Shown piece after piece: positions 7,456 to 14,579 of a DNA stretch of 22,798 bases; the first letter of the stretch is position 1, and each line of letters begins with the position of its first letter. The stretch lies in the NCBI GenBank assembly GCA_002428485.1, contig DIWM01000043.1, positions 7,910-30,707 on the forward strand. Reading direction: 5' to 3'. Below the pieces are notes generated by a model. The model saw only the letters and a list, made by a program, of their open reading frames with translations, did not search any database and had not been told where the DNA came from. Position numbers and translations under genes: made by a program. The DNA comes from Deltaproteobacteria bacterium UBA6106 (GTDB lineage: Bacteria > Desulfobacterota > Syntrophorhabdia > Syntrophorhabdales > Syntrophorhabdaceae).

Positions 7456-8568
7456 TCAACCCTCGGGTGTATCTTCCAGCGATTCCCAGACAATCTTTGT
7501 TATATAGGTGATCTGCTTGCCCGTTCCGCCGTTTTTATTGGTATAGCCTAGGTTGAATGTGCAGAACGGGCAGGGACTGACAAGCTCCTTTGTCTCAGTC
7601 TGGTTCAAAAGATTTTTGGCGATATCGAAGGAAAGTTCCTTGAATGCAGATCGGATCCCGCCGCCGGAACCGCAACACAATGCATCCTGCCTTGAGCGGG
7701 GAAGCTCGTGGATACTGGTGCCGCACCATTTCAGTAGTTCGCGGGGCTCTTCGGTATATCCTTCAGTTCTTCCAAGGCGGCAACTGTCATGATACGTAGC
7801 CTCTCTGTCTATTTTTTTCAGGAGGGCGGGATCACGTTTTATCTCGTTATAGATAGCCTGAACCACGTGAAGGACCTCAAAGTCAATGGAACCCAAGACC
7901 TCGGGGTAGAAATATTTAAAACACTTGAAGCAGCCGTTGCATGGTGCAATAAGTTTTGTGATGCCCAATTTTTTAAAACGTTCAACATTTTTTCCGAAGT
8001 ATTCCCTGGCCGGTTCAAGCTCGCCGGACTCATAGATATAGGTGCCGCAGCACCCTTCATCCTCGAGGACCATGAAGTCTATACCCAGCTTTTTAAGTAC
8101 AAGGTAGGAGTATCTGGCAGCGTCTTTGACAAGATAAGAAGGCAGGCAGCCCATGTAGAGCAGGGTTGTGGATTGGCGGGGCTCGAAGGGTTCCGGCAGC
8201 CATTCAAGCCTTTTGGCGGGATCTCCGTTTACGCTATTCCCCTTTTCCAATATCCCTTCAATAACCTTTTTGTGAGCCGGAAGGGGGCCTTTGCCGCTTT
8301 CGACGATCCTGCCGCGGACATAAGCGACGATCTTGCTGATCTCGATCTTTTCAGGGCAAACCGCCTCACAGGCAGCGCATTTTGGACAATTATAAAAGGC
8401 GGTGACGGTTTCCTGAGTGATCTCTTCTTTTTCGAAGACCCTTTGGGCTGCTTTTAAACGGCCTTTTGGAGAGAATAATGGATCCCCGGTAGCCGTATAA
8501 GTCGGACAGACTTCAAGGCAGGCGTCGCAATCACTGCACCGGTTGATCTGGTCGAGCCATGTATGCAT
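7456..8568 (-). CDS. (Fe-S)-binding protein with two CCG domains (HdrD/GlcF/LutA-like)
   Basis: A 370-aa cytoplasmic electron-transfer or disulfide-handling protein. The N-terminal domain holds two [4Fe-4S] motifs, CSDCDACLEVCP (C11, C14, C17, C21) and CPKCAACEAVCP. Two cysteine-rich CCG domains follow: EGCCGTYIYESGE with APCNGCFKC, and DSCRLGR with LCCGSGGG and SPCPFCTFN. This architecture occurs in heterodisulfide reductase HdrD, glycolate oxidase GlcF, LutA and many stand-alone homologues. I start it at 8568 because AAGGGGATAAAA lies just upstream; an ATG at 8604 would add 12 unconserved residues without such a site. There is no flavoprotein or membrane partner next to it. It is convergent to the transglutaminase gene and is bracketed by repeat copies B and C. 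Confidence 0.82.
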   Translation of the reverse strand: MHTWLDQINRCSDCDACLEVCPTYTATGDPLFSPKGRLKAAQRVFEKEEITQETVTAFYNCPKCAACEAVCPEKIEISKIVAYVRGRIVESGKGPLPAHKKVIEGILEKGNSVNGDPAKRLEWLPEPFEPRQSTTLLYMGCLPSYLVKDAARYSYLVLKKLGIDFMVLEDEGCCGTYIYESGELEPAREYFGKNVERFKKLGITKLIAPCNGCFKCFKYFYPEVLGSIDFEVLHVVQAIYNEIKRDPALLKKIDREATYHDSCRLGRTEGYTEEPRELLKWCGTSIHELPRSRQDALCCGSGGGIRSAFKELSFDIAKNLLNQTETKELVSPCPFCTFNLGYTNKNGGTGKQITYITKIVWESLEDTPEG

Positions 8569-8627
8569 TTTTATCCCCTTCTTTTTGTCTATACTATAAT
8601 GCATTGCTATTCATATTCAATCCAAAT

Positions 8628-8661
8628 GATTCCCCGCAGCTTGCTGCGGGGTAGTTCATTA
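8628..8661. repeat. interspersed palindromic repeat, copy C
   Basis: GATT followed by a perfect 9-bp stem, CCCCGCAGC (8632-8640) and GCTGCGGGG (8643-8651) around TT, then TAGTTCATTA. It lies between the stop codon of the glycosylase-family gene and the promoter region of the Fe-S gene, where it can serve as a terminator. Confidence 0.75.
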
Positions 8662-8668
8662 AACTTCC

Positions 8669-9433
8669 TCAATGTTCAGCCTTGAGCTCATTCCAAAGCC
8701 GCTCGAGAATCTCCGCTGCCCTCCCCGGGCTGCCTCTTCCGACAGGAAAGTAACAAGGGACCACCCTGTATAAACGGGAATTTACGAGCAGGTTGAAACC
8801 CTCTAACGAACCTGTTTTATCAATAGACCGGTAATATTCATCAAGCTTGAGTTTCTGGCCTGTGAGATGAAATAGCGGAAAACGACCAAAGGTCACAATA
8901 CATTGAGGACGAACGATCTCAATCTCTTTCAGCAGGACGGGCAGGAACATTTCCACCATTTTTTGCTCCGGCAACTGAGGGCCATGGTATGTTCGTTTTA
9001 CAAGGTTGGTGAGATAAACCCCTGCCACGTTCAGCGCATCCAGGACGACCGTTGCAAGATCTTCGGTCCAGGACCGGTAACTTTCAATTGTTCCCATCAC
9101 GGCATTATCAAGGATGCCTGCCCTGTGAAATACCCTCCAAAGGCTTTTGATGCCTACAAAAGGATATCGGGGGCCGGACCATTGGCTATGAGAGCTGATA
9201 TTACGTGTGGTCGGATTGATGAAAATACCCATGATCCTTGGATGCAGGGCCTTTCCCCCGCCTGGCACGGGATGGAGGTCGTCCAAAGGAAAATATCTTT
9301 TTTCCATAATGTCAATAATCTCAAGGAGCTCGTTCAGGCCTGTGCATCCGGCAAGGAGCTCTTCTTTGTTTTTTCCGAGGGTCTTTGCAGCGTGCATAGC
9401 ATCAATTGTAACTACATTACAAAAAGCGGTCAA
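8669..9433 (-). CDS. uracil-DNA glycosylase family protein
   Basis: A soluble protein of the uracil-DNA glycosylase superfamily, which removes uracil or other damaged bases from DNA. The first active-site loop is recognisable as IMGIFINPTTRNIS, followed by the recognition stretch RYPFVGIKSLWRVFHRAGIL and the core strand VYLTNLVKRT. The last motif, normally HPS-like, reads CYFPVGRGSPGRA. There are no conserved cysteines for the Fe-S cluster of family 4 and 5 enzymes. Two starts are possible: TTG at 9433 (254 aa) or ATG at 9397, which removes 12 residues; neither has a strong ribosome-binding site. It is divergent from the zinc-transport operon, sharing a 70-bp promoter region. Activity on uracil itself is not certain. 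Confidence 0.65.
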   Translation of the reverse strand: MTAFCNVVTIDAMHAAKTLGKNKEELLAGCTGLNELLEIIDIMEKRYFPLDDLHPVPGGGKALHPRIMGIFINPTTRNISSHSQWSGPRYPFVGIKSLWRVFHRAGILDNAVMGTIESYRSWTEDLATVVLDALNVAGVYLTNLVKRTYHGPQLPEQKMVEMFLPVLLKEIEIVRPQCIVTFGRFPLFHLTGQKLKLDEYYRSIDKTGSLEGFNLLVNSRLYRVVPCYFPVGRGSPGRAAEILERLWNELKAEH

Positions 9434-9446
9434 GAAGAGGCCGGTC

Positions 9447-9475
9447 TTGACAAAATGGTATTACTAAGTAATAAT
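9447..9475 (+). promoter_or_regulatory. promoter with embedded operator for the zinc operon
   Basis: A perfect -35 TTGACA (9447-9452) and a -10 AATAAT (9470-9475) are 17 bp apart. The perfect 15-bp palindrome TATTACTAAGTAATA (9459-9473) fills the spacer and touches the -10 box, an ideal position for a dimeric repressor. The natural candidate is the RHH protein encoded immediately downstream. It could also influence the divergent glycosylase gene. Confidence 0.6.
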
Positions 9476-9504
9476 ATATGTAATATTCGACAAGGCGGTG
9501 AACA

Positions 9505-9756
9505 GTGAAAAAAAAACAAAGTATCGTAACGTTTAAAGTAAATGAAGACCTGCTTGCCGTGATCAGGGATATCCCCAATCGTTCCGAGTTCATCCGCGCG
9601 GCGATCATGGTGGCGCTTGAGAATGTCTGCCCTCTCTGCAGCGGTTCCGGCATCTTAACGCCGAAACAGAAGGAGCATTGGGAGAGCTTTTCCCGTGACC
9701 ACGCGCTGAAGCGATGTGACGATTGTCAGGAGATTTTTATAGAATGCACACGATGA
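9505..9756 (+). CDS. ribbon-helix-helix regulator with C-terminal zinc-ribbon-like tail
   Basis: An 83-aa protein. Residues 5-39 fit a MetJ/Arc/CopG ribbon-helix-helix: a beta strand (IVTFKVN), helix A (EDLLAVIRDI), a turn with the usual Ser (NRSEF) and helix B (IRAAIMVALEN). The tail has two Cys pairs, C42-x2-C45 with SGSG as in DnaJ-type knuckles, and C71-x2-C74, plus H58, H66 and C81, which could bind zinc. The GTG start has AAGGCGG at 9492-9498. It stands 22 bp ahead of znuA, on the same transcript, behind a palindrome-bearing promoter. By analogy with NikR, an RHH metalloregulator, I infer a zinc sensor that represses the operon. This is not Zur/Fur. Confidence 0.7.
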   Translation: MKKKQSIVTFKVNEDLLAVIRDIPNRSEFIRAAIMVALENVCPLCSGSGILTPKQKEHWESFSRDHALKRCDDCQEIFIECTR

Positions 9757-9778
9757 AACACCTTTCCAAGAGGGGTAT

Positions 9779-10678
9779 ATGAAAAAGGGGTTCCTCATTT
9801 TTATTGCACTTATGTCTGTTGTTTCTCTCTATTGTTTTGCCGCGGCCGGGCAGACGAAGACCTCCATGACCGTCTTTGTAAGCATACTGCCCCAGGCTTA
9901 TTTCCTCGAGCGCATAGGCGGGCAGCGTGTCGACGTGGAGGTCCTTGTCGGTGAAGGCCAGTCGCCTGCCACGTATGAACCTTCGTCGCAGCAGATGACA
10001 AAACTGTCATCGGCAAAGGTCTATTTCGCCATCGGCGTTCCCTTCGAAAAGAGTGTTATGATCAAGGTCAGGCAGGCTCACAGGAAACTTGTCGTTGTCG
10101 AGACGCAGAAAGGGGTTCCTTATCGTTATTTAGACAGCCACCGGCATGATCGTGACGAGAAGACAGGTGGTGAGCGCCACGGCAGGATACCCGACCCGCA
10201 CATATGGATGGACCCGAAACTCGTAAAATTGCAGGCCCGGAACATCTACGACGCCCTCTGCAGGCTGGACCCGGCGAATGGTAAGGAATATTCGGGGAAC
10301 CTCCAGGCATTTTTGTCTGATCTGGACCGTATAGACCAACGGATCGCATCCGCCCTTGCCCCGTTTAAAGGAAGCAACATCTATGTTTTTCATCCTGCCT
10401 TCGGATATTTCGCAGATTCTTATGGATTGCATCAGTTGCCTATCGAGATCGAAGGCAAGGAGCCCGGCGCCAGACAATTGGCCGGCATCATAGAAAAGGC
10501 AAAAAAGGATGGGGTACATGTAATTTTTGTTCAAACACAGTTTTCAACGAAAAGCGCTGAAACCATAGCAAAGGCTATCGGAGGAGTTGTAGTGCCGATC
10601 AACCCCCTGTCAAGGGATTATCTTTCCAATCTTGAAAAGATAGCCTCTGAGATAGTGAAAGGATTACCCGGGAGATAA
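9779..10678 (+). CDS. znuA: zinc ABC transporter substrate-binding protein
   Basis: A periplasmic metal-binding protein of the cluster A-I (TroA/ZnuA) family, 299 aa. The signal peptide spans about residues 1-24. A His-rich loop (DSHRHDRDEKTGGERHG, 119-135) precedes PDPHIWMDP. Likely metal ligands are H141, H205 (VFHPAFGY) and D280 (PLSRD). The usual first ligand, the His of the GxxPH motif, is replaced by Ala64 in GQSPATYEP, which marks a variant subfamily. The His-rich loop favours zinc over manganese. It is the first transport gene of the operon and delivers metal to the ATPase/permease encoded directly downstream, three bases away. Confidence 0.88.
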   Translation: MKKGFLIFIALMSVVSLYCFAAAGQTKTSMTVFVSILPQAYFLERIGGQRVDVEVLVGEGQSPATYEPSSQQMTKLSSAKVYFAIGVPFEKSVMIKVRQAHRKLVVVETQKGVPYRYLDSHRHDRDEKTGGERHGRIPDPHIWMDPKLVKLQARNIYDALCRLDPANGKEYSGNLQAFLSDLDRIDQRIASALAPFKGSNIYVFHPAFGYFADSYGLHQLPIEIEGKEPGARQLAGIIEKAKKDGVHVIFVQTQFSTKSAETIAKAIGGVVVPINPLSRDYLSNLEKIASEIVKGLPGR

Positions 10679-10681
10679 ATA

Positions 10682-11419
10682 ATGGAGGGAGAGGTCGTTG
10701 TCGGTTTTCGGAATGTGGATTTTTCTTATAACAGCATTCCCGTGCTGGAAGACGTTAACTTCACCATATATGATAGATCCTTCATCTCCATAGTCGGCCC
10801 GAACGCAGGCGGCAAGACAACACTGCTAAAGCTCATGCTGGGGCTTCTTGAGCCCTCACGGGGGACCATAGAGATCTTCGCGCTGCCTCCGGACAGGGCA
10901 CGTGCCCTCATCGGCTATATGCCGCAGCATGTCCAGTTCGACCCACACTTTCCTGTTACCGTTCTCGACGTTGTCCTCATGGGCCGGTTGGGAAACGGAA
11001 CACGCTTCGGCCCTTACCGGAAAAGGGACAGGGCCATATGCCTCGAGGCGCTGAAAAGACTCGAAATGTACGATGCATGGAAACGTCCCTTCGGGGCATT
11101 ATCCGGCGGACAACGTCAGAGGGTGCTTATCGCCAGGGCGCTTGCGACGGAGCCGCGGCTGCTTCTGCTCGATGAGCCGACCTCCAATGTGGACGTGGCA
11201 GTGGAGACAGAGCTTTTTGAATTGCTGAACACCCTCAGCAAGACAATTACCGTTATCGTTGTGAGCCACGACCTGGGGTTCGTATCGCAGTATGTTCAGC
11301 GTGTCGTCTGCGTAAACCGCAGGGTAGCGGTTCATCCCACAGCCGCCATTACAGGAGAGATGATAAGCGATCTCTATGGAGCTACTGTCAGGATGGTACA
11401 GCATGACCACAGAGAATAA
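10682..11419 (+). CDS. znuC: zinc ABC transporter ATP-binding protein
   Basis: A 245-aa ABC ATPase at the cytoplasmic face. The Walker A is GPNAGGKTT, the Q-loop MPQHVQFD, the signature LSGGQRQR, the Walker B LLLLDEPTS and the switch His VVSHD. It begins three bases after the znuA stop codon with a GGAG-containing region at the end of znuA, and powers import through the ZnuB permease. Confidence 0.9.
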   Translation: MEGEVVVGFRNVDFSYNSIPVLEDVNFTIYDRSFISIVGPNAGGKTTLLKLMLGLLEPSRGTIEIFALPPDRARALIGYMPQHVQFDPHFPVTVLDVVLMGRLGNGTRFGPYRKRDRAICLEALKRLEMYDAWKRPFGALSGGQRQRVLIARALATEPRLLLLDEPTSNVDVAVETELFELLNTLSKTITVIVVSHDLGFVSQYVQRVVCVNRRVAVHPTAAITGEMISDLYGATVRMVQHDHRE

Positions 11420-11439
11420 AGAGGACCCGAGGCCTGAAC

Positions 11440-12291
11440 ATGTACGCATTTCTTTCTGACCTCCCGCGATATCCGTTCCTTCAGTATGCGCTCCTGACGG
11501 GCATACTTGCAAGTGTCGCATGCGGGATCATCGGGAGTTACGTTGTTACAAAGAGAATAACCTATATTGCCGGAAGCATAGCGCACACCGTTCTTGGCGG
11601 CCTTGGCGCTGCACGCTACTGCCAGGTTGTCTGCCGCTGGGAATGGTTTCACCCATTCTACGGGGCGATTCTTGCCGCCTTGATCTCGGCTTTGATCATC
11701 GGGTTCGTGAGCATGAGGGCAAAACAGAGAGAGGATACGGTCATAGGATCCCTCTGGGCCATCGGCATGGCAACCGGGATCATCTTCATATACAGGACGC
11801 CGGGATATAACGAAGATCTCATGAGCTACCTTTTCGGGAGCATCCTGATGGTTTCCCCACAGGACCTCTGGATGATCGCTTGCCTCGACGTTCTGGTCGT
11901 GGCCGCCGGCGTTCTTTTCTATAACAGGTTTCTTGCCCTGTGCTTCGACGAAGAATTTGCGCGGCTCAGGGGTGTCAATGTTGAGATATTTTATCTCCTG
12001 CTTTTGTGCCTGACAGCGCTGACGGTGGTGCTGCTTGTCTCGGTGGTGGGCATCGTGATGGTGATCGCGCTGCTTACCCTCCCGGCTGCTGTTGCCGGTG
12101 AATTGACGAAAAAACTGTGGCACATGATGGTGCTTTCCACCGTGTTGACGGTTCTCTTTACTACGGCGGGTCTTGCGGTAAGCTACGGGCCGGACCTCCC
12201 CGCAGGCGCAACAACAATCATCATTGCCGGTGCCGTATATCTCTTTGTTGCCGGTGGGTTGCGTATCCACAGGTTACGACGAAAACATTAG
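11440..12291 (+). CDS. znuB: zinc ABC transporter permease
   Basis: A 283-aa inner-membrane protein of the ABC-3 family with seven to nine hydrophobic helices. Recognisable parts are the N-terminal LLTGILASVACGIIGSYVVTKR, the HTVLGGLGAARY loop, the ExxxDLMSYLFGSIL segment (about 122-138), and the ATPase-coupling ARLRGVNVE region. It follows znuC by 20 bp with GAGG as a ribosome-binding site. Together with ZnuA and ZnuC it forms a complete high-affinity metal importer. Confidence 0.9.
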   Translation: MYAFLSDLPRYPFLQYALLTGILASVACGIIGSYVVTKRITYIAGSIAHTVLGGLGAARYCQVVCRWEWFHPFYGAILAALISALIIGFVSMRAKQREDTVIGSLWAIGMATGIIFIYRTPGYNEDLMSYLFGSILMVSPQDLWMIACLDVLVVAAGVLFYNRFLALCFDEEFARLRGVNVEIFYLLLLCLTALTVVLLVSVVGIVMVIALLTLPAAVAGELTKKLWHMMVLSTVLTVLFTTAGLAVSYGPDLPAGATTIIIAGAVYLFVAGGLRIHRLRRKH

Positions 12292-12361
12292 AGTATCGAA
12301 AAAACCATTGTTATAATAAAAAGCAACCCCTTCCGGATGAGAATGCTCACGGGAAATTAGC

Positions 12362-12400
12362 TTGACATCTATGCGACACTGTCGTACCATATATGGTACG
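12362..12400 (+). promoter_or_regulatory. autoregulated promoter of the toxin-antitoxin pair
   Basis: The -35 TTGACA (12362-12367) and -10 TACCAT (12385-12390) are 17 bp apart. Two palindromes cover the promoter: CGACA-C-TGTCG (12374-12384) and the perfect 18-bp CGTACCATATATGGTACG (12383-12400), sharing 2 bp. The arrangement fits binding of an antitoxin dimer and a toxin-antitoxin complex. A strong ribosome-binding site, AAGGAGG, follows at 12403. Confidence 0.7.
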
Positions 12401-12416
12401 ATAAGGAGGCTGAAGA

Positions 12417-12659
12417 ATGACAACGCTATCCGCATCAGATGCAAGAAAAAATTTATATAATCTGGTGGATGAGGTGAAGGAAACGCACGTGCCGGTTCAG
12501 ATCATCGGCAAGAGGAATTCCGCTGTTCTTGTTTCAGAAGAAGACTGGAGGGCGATAGAAGAAACGTTGTATCTTACCTCAATACCGGGAATGCGTGAGT
12601 CCATCAAGAAAGGTTTGAAGACCCCTGTCGGGAAATGTTCTAAGGAACCTGGCTGGTGA
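12417..12659 (+). CDS. antitoxin, Phd/YefM family
   Basis: An 80-aa antitoxin. The N-terminal Phd/YefM fold is clear: LSASDARKNLYNLVDEV, VPVQIIGKRNSAVLVSEEDW, then the helix AIEETLYLTSIPGM. The C-terminal part (RESIKKGLKTPVG) is expected to be flexible and to wrap the toxin. It represses its own promoter together with the toxin. Its TGA overlaps the toxin's GTG by 4 bp, so translation is coupled. Confidence 0.88.
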   Translation: MTTLSASDARKNLYNLVDEVKETHVPVQIIGKRNSAVLVSEEDWRAIEETLYLTSIPGMRESIKKGLKTPVGKCSKEPGW

Positions 12660-12919
12660 GCTGGCGGTTGGTCTTTACCAGACAGGCTCAAAAAGACGCA
12701 AAGAAGATAGCAAAATCCGGCCTCAAGCAACAGGCCTCCCGCCTGCTGGGCATCCTTAGGGAAGACCCCTATCAGAATCCGCCGCCATACGAGAAGCTCG
12801 TAGGAGATCTCTCCGGCGCCTATTCTCGAAGAATCAACATTCAGCACCGTTTGATCTACCAGGTTCTTTACGAGATCAAGACGATAAAGGTTATCCGGAT
12901 GTGGACGCATTATGAATAG
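12656..12919 (+). CDS. toxin, YoeB/Txe family ribosome-dependent mRNA endonuclease
   Basis: An 87-aa RelE-superfamily toxin of the YoeB type, which cuts mRNA in the ribosomal A site. Residues matching the YoeB catalytic set are present: E46 (YEKL), R59/R65 (SRRINIQHR) and the terminal H85-Y86 in MWTHYE. Length is normal and the reading frame intact, so the toxin looks active. The GTG start overlaps the antitoxin stop. Its last 29 bp overlap the end of the convergent thioesterase gene. Confidence 0.88.
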   Translation: MSWRLVFTRQAQKDAKKIAKSGLKQQASRLLGILREDPYQNPPPYEKLVGDLSGAYSRRINIQHRLIYQVLYEIKTIKVIRMWTHYE

Positions 12920-13397
12920 ATGGGCGAGAAGTCTGCTTCATCTTTTCAGGCATGCGGACGGCGATGACCTCCCCGCGGGCGCAGAGGGCCCCTTCCGCAA
13001 AGACCTCGACGGATACGGACACCTTGCGCTTGCCGACCTCCTTTACCGTTCCCCGTGCCTCAAGCTGAACACCGAGCGGCGTGGGGTGCAGGTAGTCTAC
13101 CTTCAGGGAAGCGGTAACAAAACGCAGTCTCGGCTCGTCGTCCATGGTTCTGCCTTCAGCGCGGCATGTTGCCGCGGCTGCGGTGCCGACCCCGTGGCAG
13201 TCGATGAGCGATGCGATCAGCCCGCCGTAAACAAAGCCCGGCGTTGCTATATGATAAGATTGTGGAGTGAGGCGGGCAACCGATTCATTCCCTTCCCAGA
13301 AGCTCCGGATATGGAGGCCCACCTTGTTCATGCTGCCGCACCCGTAACAATGGCTTAACTCCTCAGGGTAGTAATCCTGAAATGACTTTTTTTCCAT
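12891..13397 (-). CDS. PaaI-family hotdog thioesterase
   Basis: A 168-aa acyl-CoA thioesterase of the hotdog fold. The motif PGFVYGGLIASLIDCHGVGTA is the family's HGG-xxx-xxD loop and helix, with Tyr in place of the usual His and the catalytic-type Asp kept. The N-terminal SHCYGCGSMNKVGLHI is typical of one PaaI subgroup. Later strands are LKVDYLHPTPLG and KVSVSVEVFAEG. It probably hydrolyses aryl- or short acyl-CoA; the substrate is unknown. It is a single gene; 124 bp separate its start from the end of selD, and its 3' end overlaps the convergent toxin gene. Confidence 0.78.
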   Translation of the reverse strand: MEKKSFQDYYPEELSHCYGCGSMNKVGLHIRSFWEGNESVARLTPQSYHIATPGFVYGGLIASLIDCHGVGTAAAATCRAEGRTMDDEPRLRFVTASLKVDYLHPTPLGVQLEARGTVKEVGKRKVSVSVEVFAEGALCARGEVIAVRMPEKMKQTSRPSIHNASTSG

Positions 13398-13520
13398 AAC
13401 GCCGTCCTTCCCTCGATAATTTTTCTAAAGGAAGCTGCCGACAATATTCTATAGTTTCGAAGAAAGAAAAGCACCATTTTATTGCCTTTTGTCGGTTGCA
13501 ATATGAAGGGGCACAGATGT

Positions 13521-14579
13521 TCAGTTGTTCAGGACGACCACGATCCTTTCCTTTGGTTCATTGACAACCTCTCCGATCACTGCTGCCTCTTCTATGCCTC
13601 TTTCTTCCAGTCTTTTGACCATTTCATCTGCCTTCTCTGCGGGGACGGCTATGAGCAGCCCCCCCGATGTTTGAGGATCGAAGAGGATGTCAGAAAGATA
13701 GGGTGAAACCCCGGGGTCAATATCGACCTGGTGGATCCTGAAATCCCTGTTGCGGTAGGTGCCTCCGGGAACCAAGCCCATCTCTGCAAAATTCACGGCC
13801 TCGGGGAACAAAGGGACGCGGGACGCATAGATGACGATTCCCCTGCCGGTTCCCTGGATCATCTCGAAGGCATGGCCGATAAGGCCAAACCCCGTTATGT
13901 CTGTACAGGCGCGCGCGCCCATCTCCTGCATCACCTCTGAGGCGTCCTTGTTAAGGCGGGCCATGCAGCGCGTAACCATTTCAATGGATTCCTCTTTTGC
14001 CATTCCGGCCTTTATGGCGGTATTGATGATCCCCGTACCGAGAGGTTTTGTAAGGATCAATATATCTCCTGCCTCTGCCCCTATATTGGTGACCACCCTG
14101 GAAGGGTGGATGATCCCTGTGACGGAGAGCCCGTACTTCAATTCTGAGTCTTCCACGCTGTGGCCGCCGGCCAGCGTGGCCCGCGCCTCCTTCATCTTAT
14201 CGAGGCCGCCCCTGAGGATCTCCCTCAGTATTGATATATCCATCATCTTTATTGGAAAGCAGACAATATTCATCGCCGTGAGAGGCTTTCCGCCCATTGC
14301 GTAGACATCGCTGAGCGAGTTGGCGGCAGCGATCTGACCGAACATATAGGGGTCGTCTACGATGGGAGTGAAAAAGTCGACCGTCTGAATGATCGCGAGA
14401 TCTTCAGAGATTTTGTATACACCGGCATCGTCAGCCCTATCCATCCCGACGATCAGGTTTGGGTCATCCATCAAGGAAAGGCCGCACAGGGCTTTATCCA
14501 GGTCTCCCGGACCCAGCTTCGATGCTCAGCCGGCCCCCTTTACCGTTTCTGTCAGTCGTGGATATTTCTTGTCTATCAT
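13521..14579 (-). CDS. selD: selenide, water dikinase (selenoprotein, UGA-encoded Sec18)
   Basis: SelD makes selenophosphate from selenide and ATP for selenocysteine and selenouridine synthesis. Read from the ATG at 14579 through the in-frame TGA at 14526-14528, the protein is 352 aa and begins MIDKKYPRLTETVKGAG-U-ASKLGPGD. Sec18 and Lys21 correspond to catalytic Cys17 and Lys20 of the E. coli enzyme. The rest is standard SelD: LIVGMDRADDAGVYK, QTVDFFTPIVDDPYMFGQIAAANSLSDVYAMGG, TDITGFGLIGHA and DPQTSGGLL. Without read-through the ORF begins with a TTG and lacks the active site. A bacterial SECIS hairpin follows the TGA. It is the last gene of the selenium operon. Confidence 0.92.
14498..14516 (-). 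promoter_or_regulatory. bacterial SECIS element of selD
   Basis: On the minus-strand mRNA, nine nucleotides after the UGA, CUGGGUC pairs with GACCUGG to give a 7-bp stem (two G-U pairs) with the five-base loop CGGGA. A G in the first two loop positions and a loop beginning about 17 nt after the UGA agree with the SelB-binding bSECIS consensus. The element lies within the coding sequence, as in bacteria. Confidence 0.75.

Noticed and set aside
7789..8457. 222-codon plus-strand frame opposite the CCG Fe-S gene
   Set aside because: The minus strand carries all cysteine motifs; this frame is a shadow.
7300..8661. CRISPR array suggested by three similar palindromic repeats
   Set aside because: Spacing is irregular (tens of bases to over 1 kb), one interval contains a gene, and no cas genes are present.
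11374..12270. 298-codon minus-strand frame opposite znuB
   Set aside because: Low-complexity, His- and Asp-rich translation typical of the reverse of a membrane-protein gene.
13438..13495. CCGACAA/TTGTCGG inverted repeat between selD and the thioesterase gene
   Set aside because: The arms are only 7 bp and the loop is 44 nt, with no T-run; too weak to call a terminator or operator.
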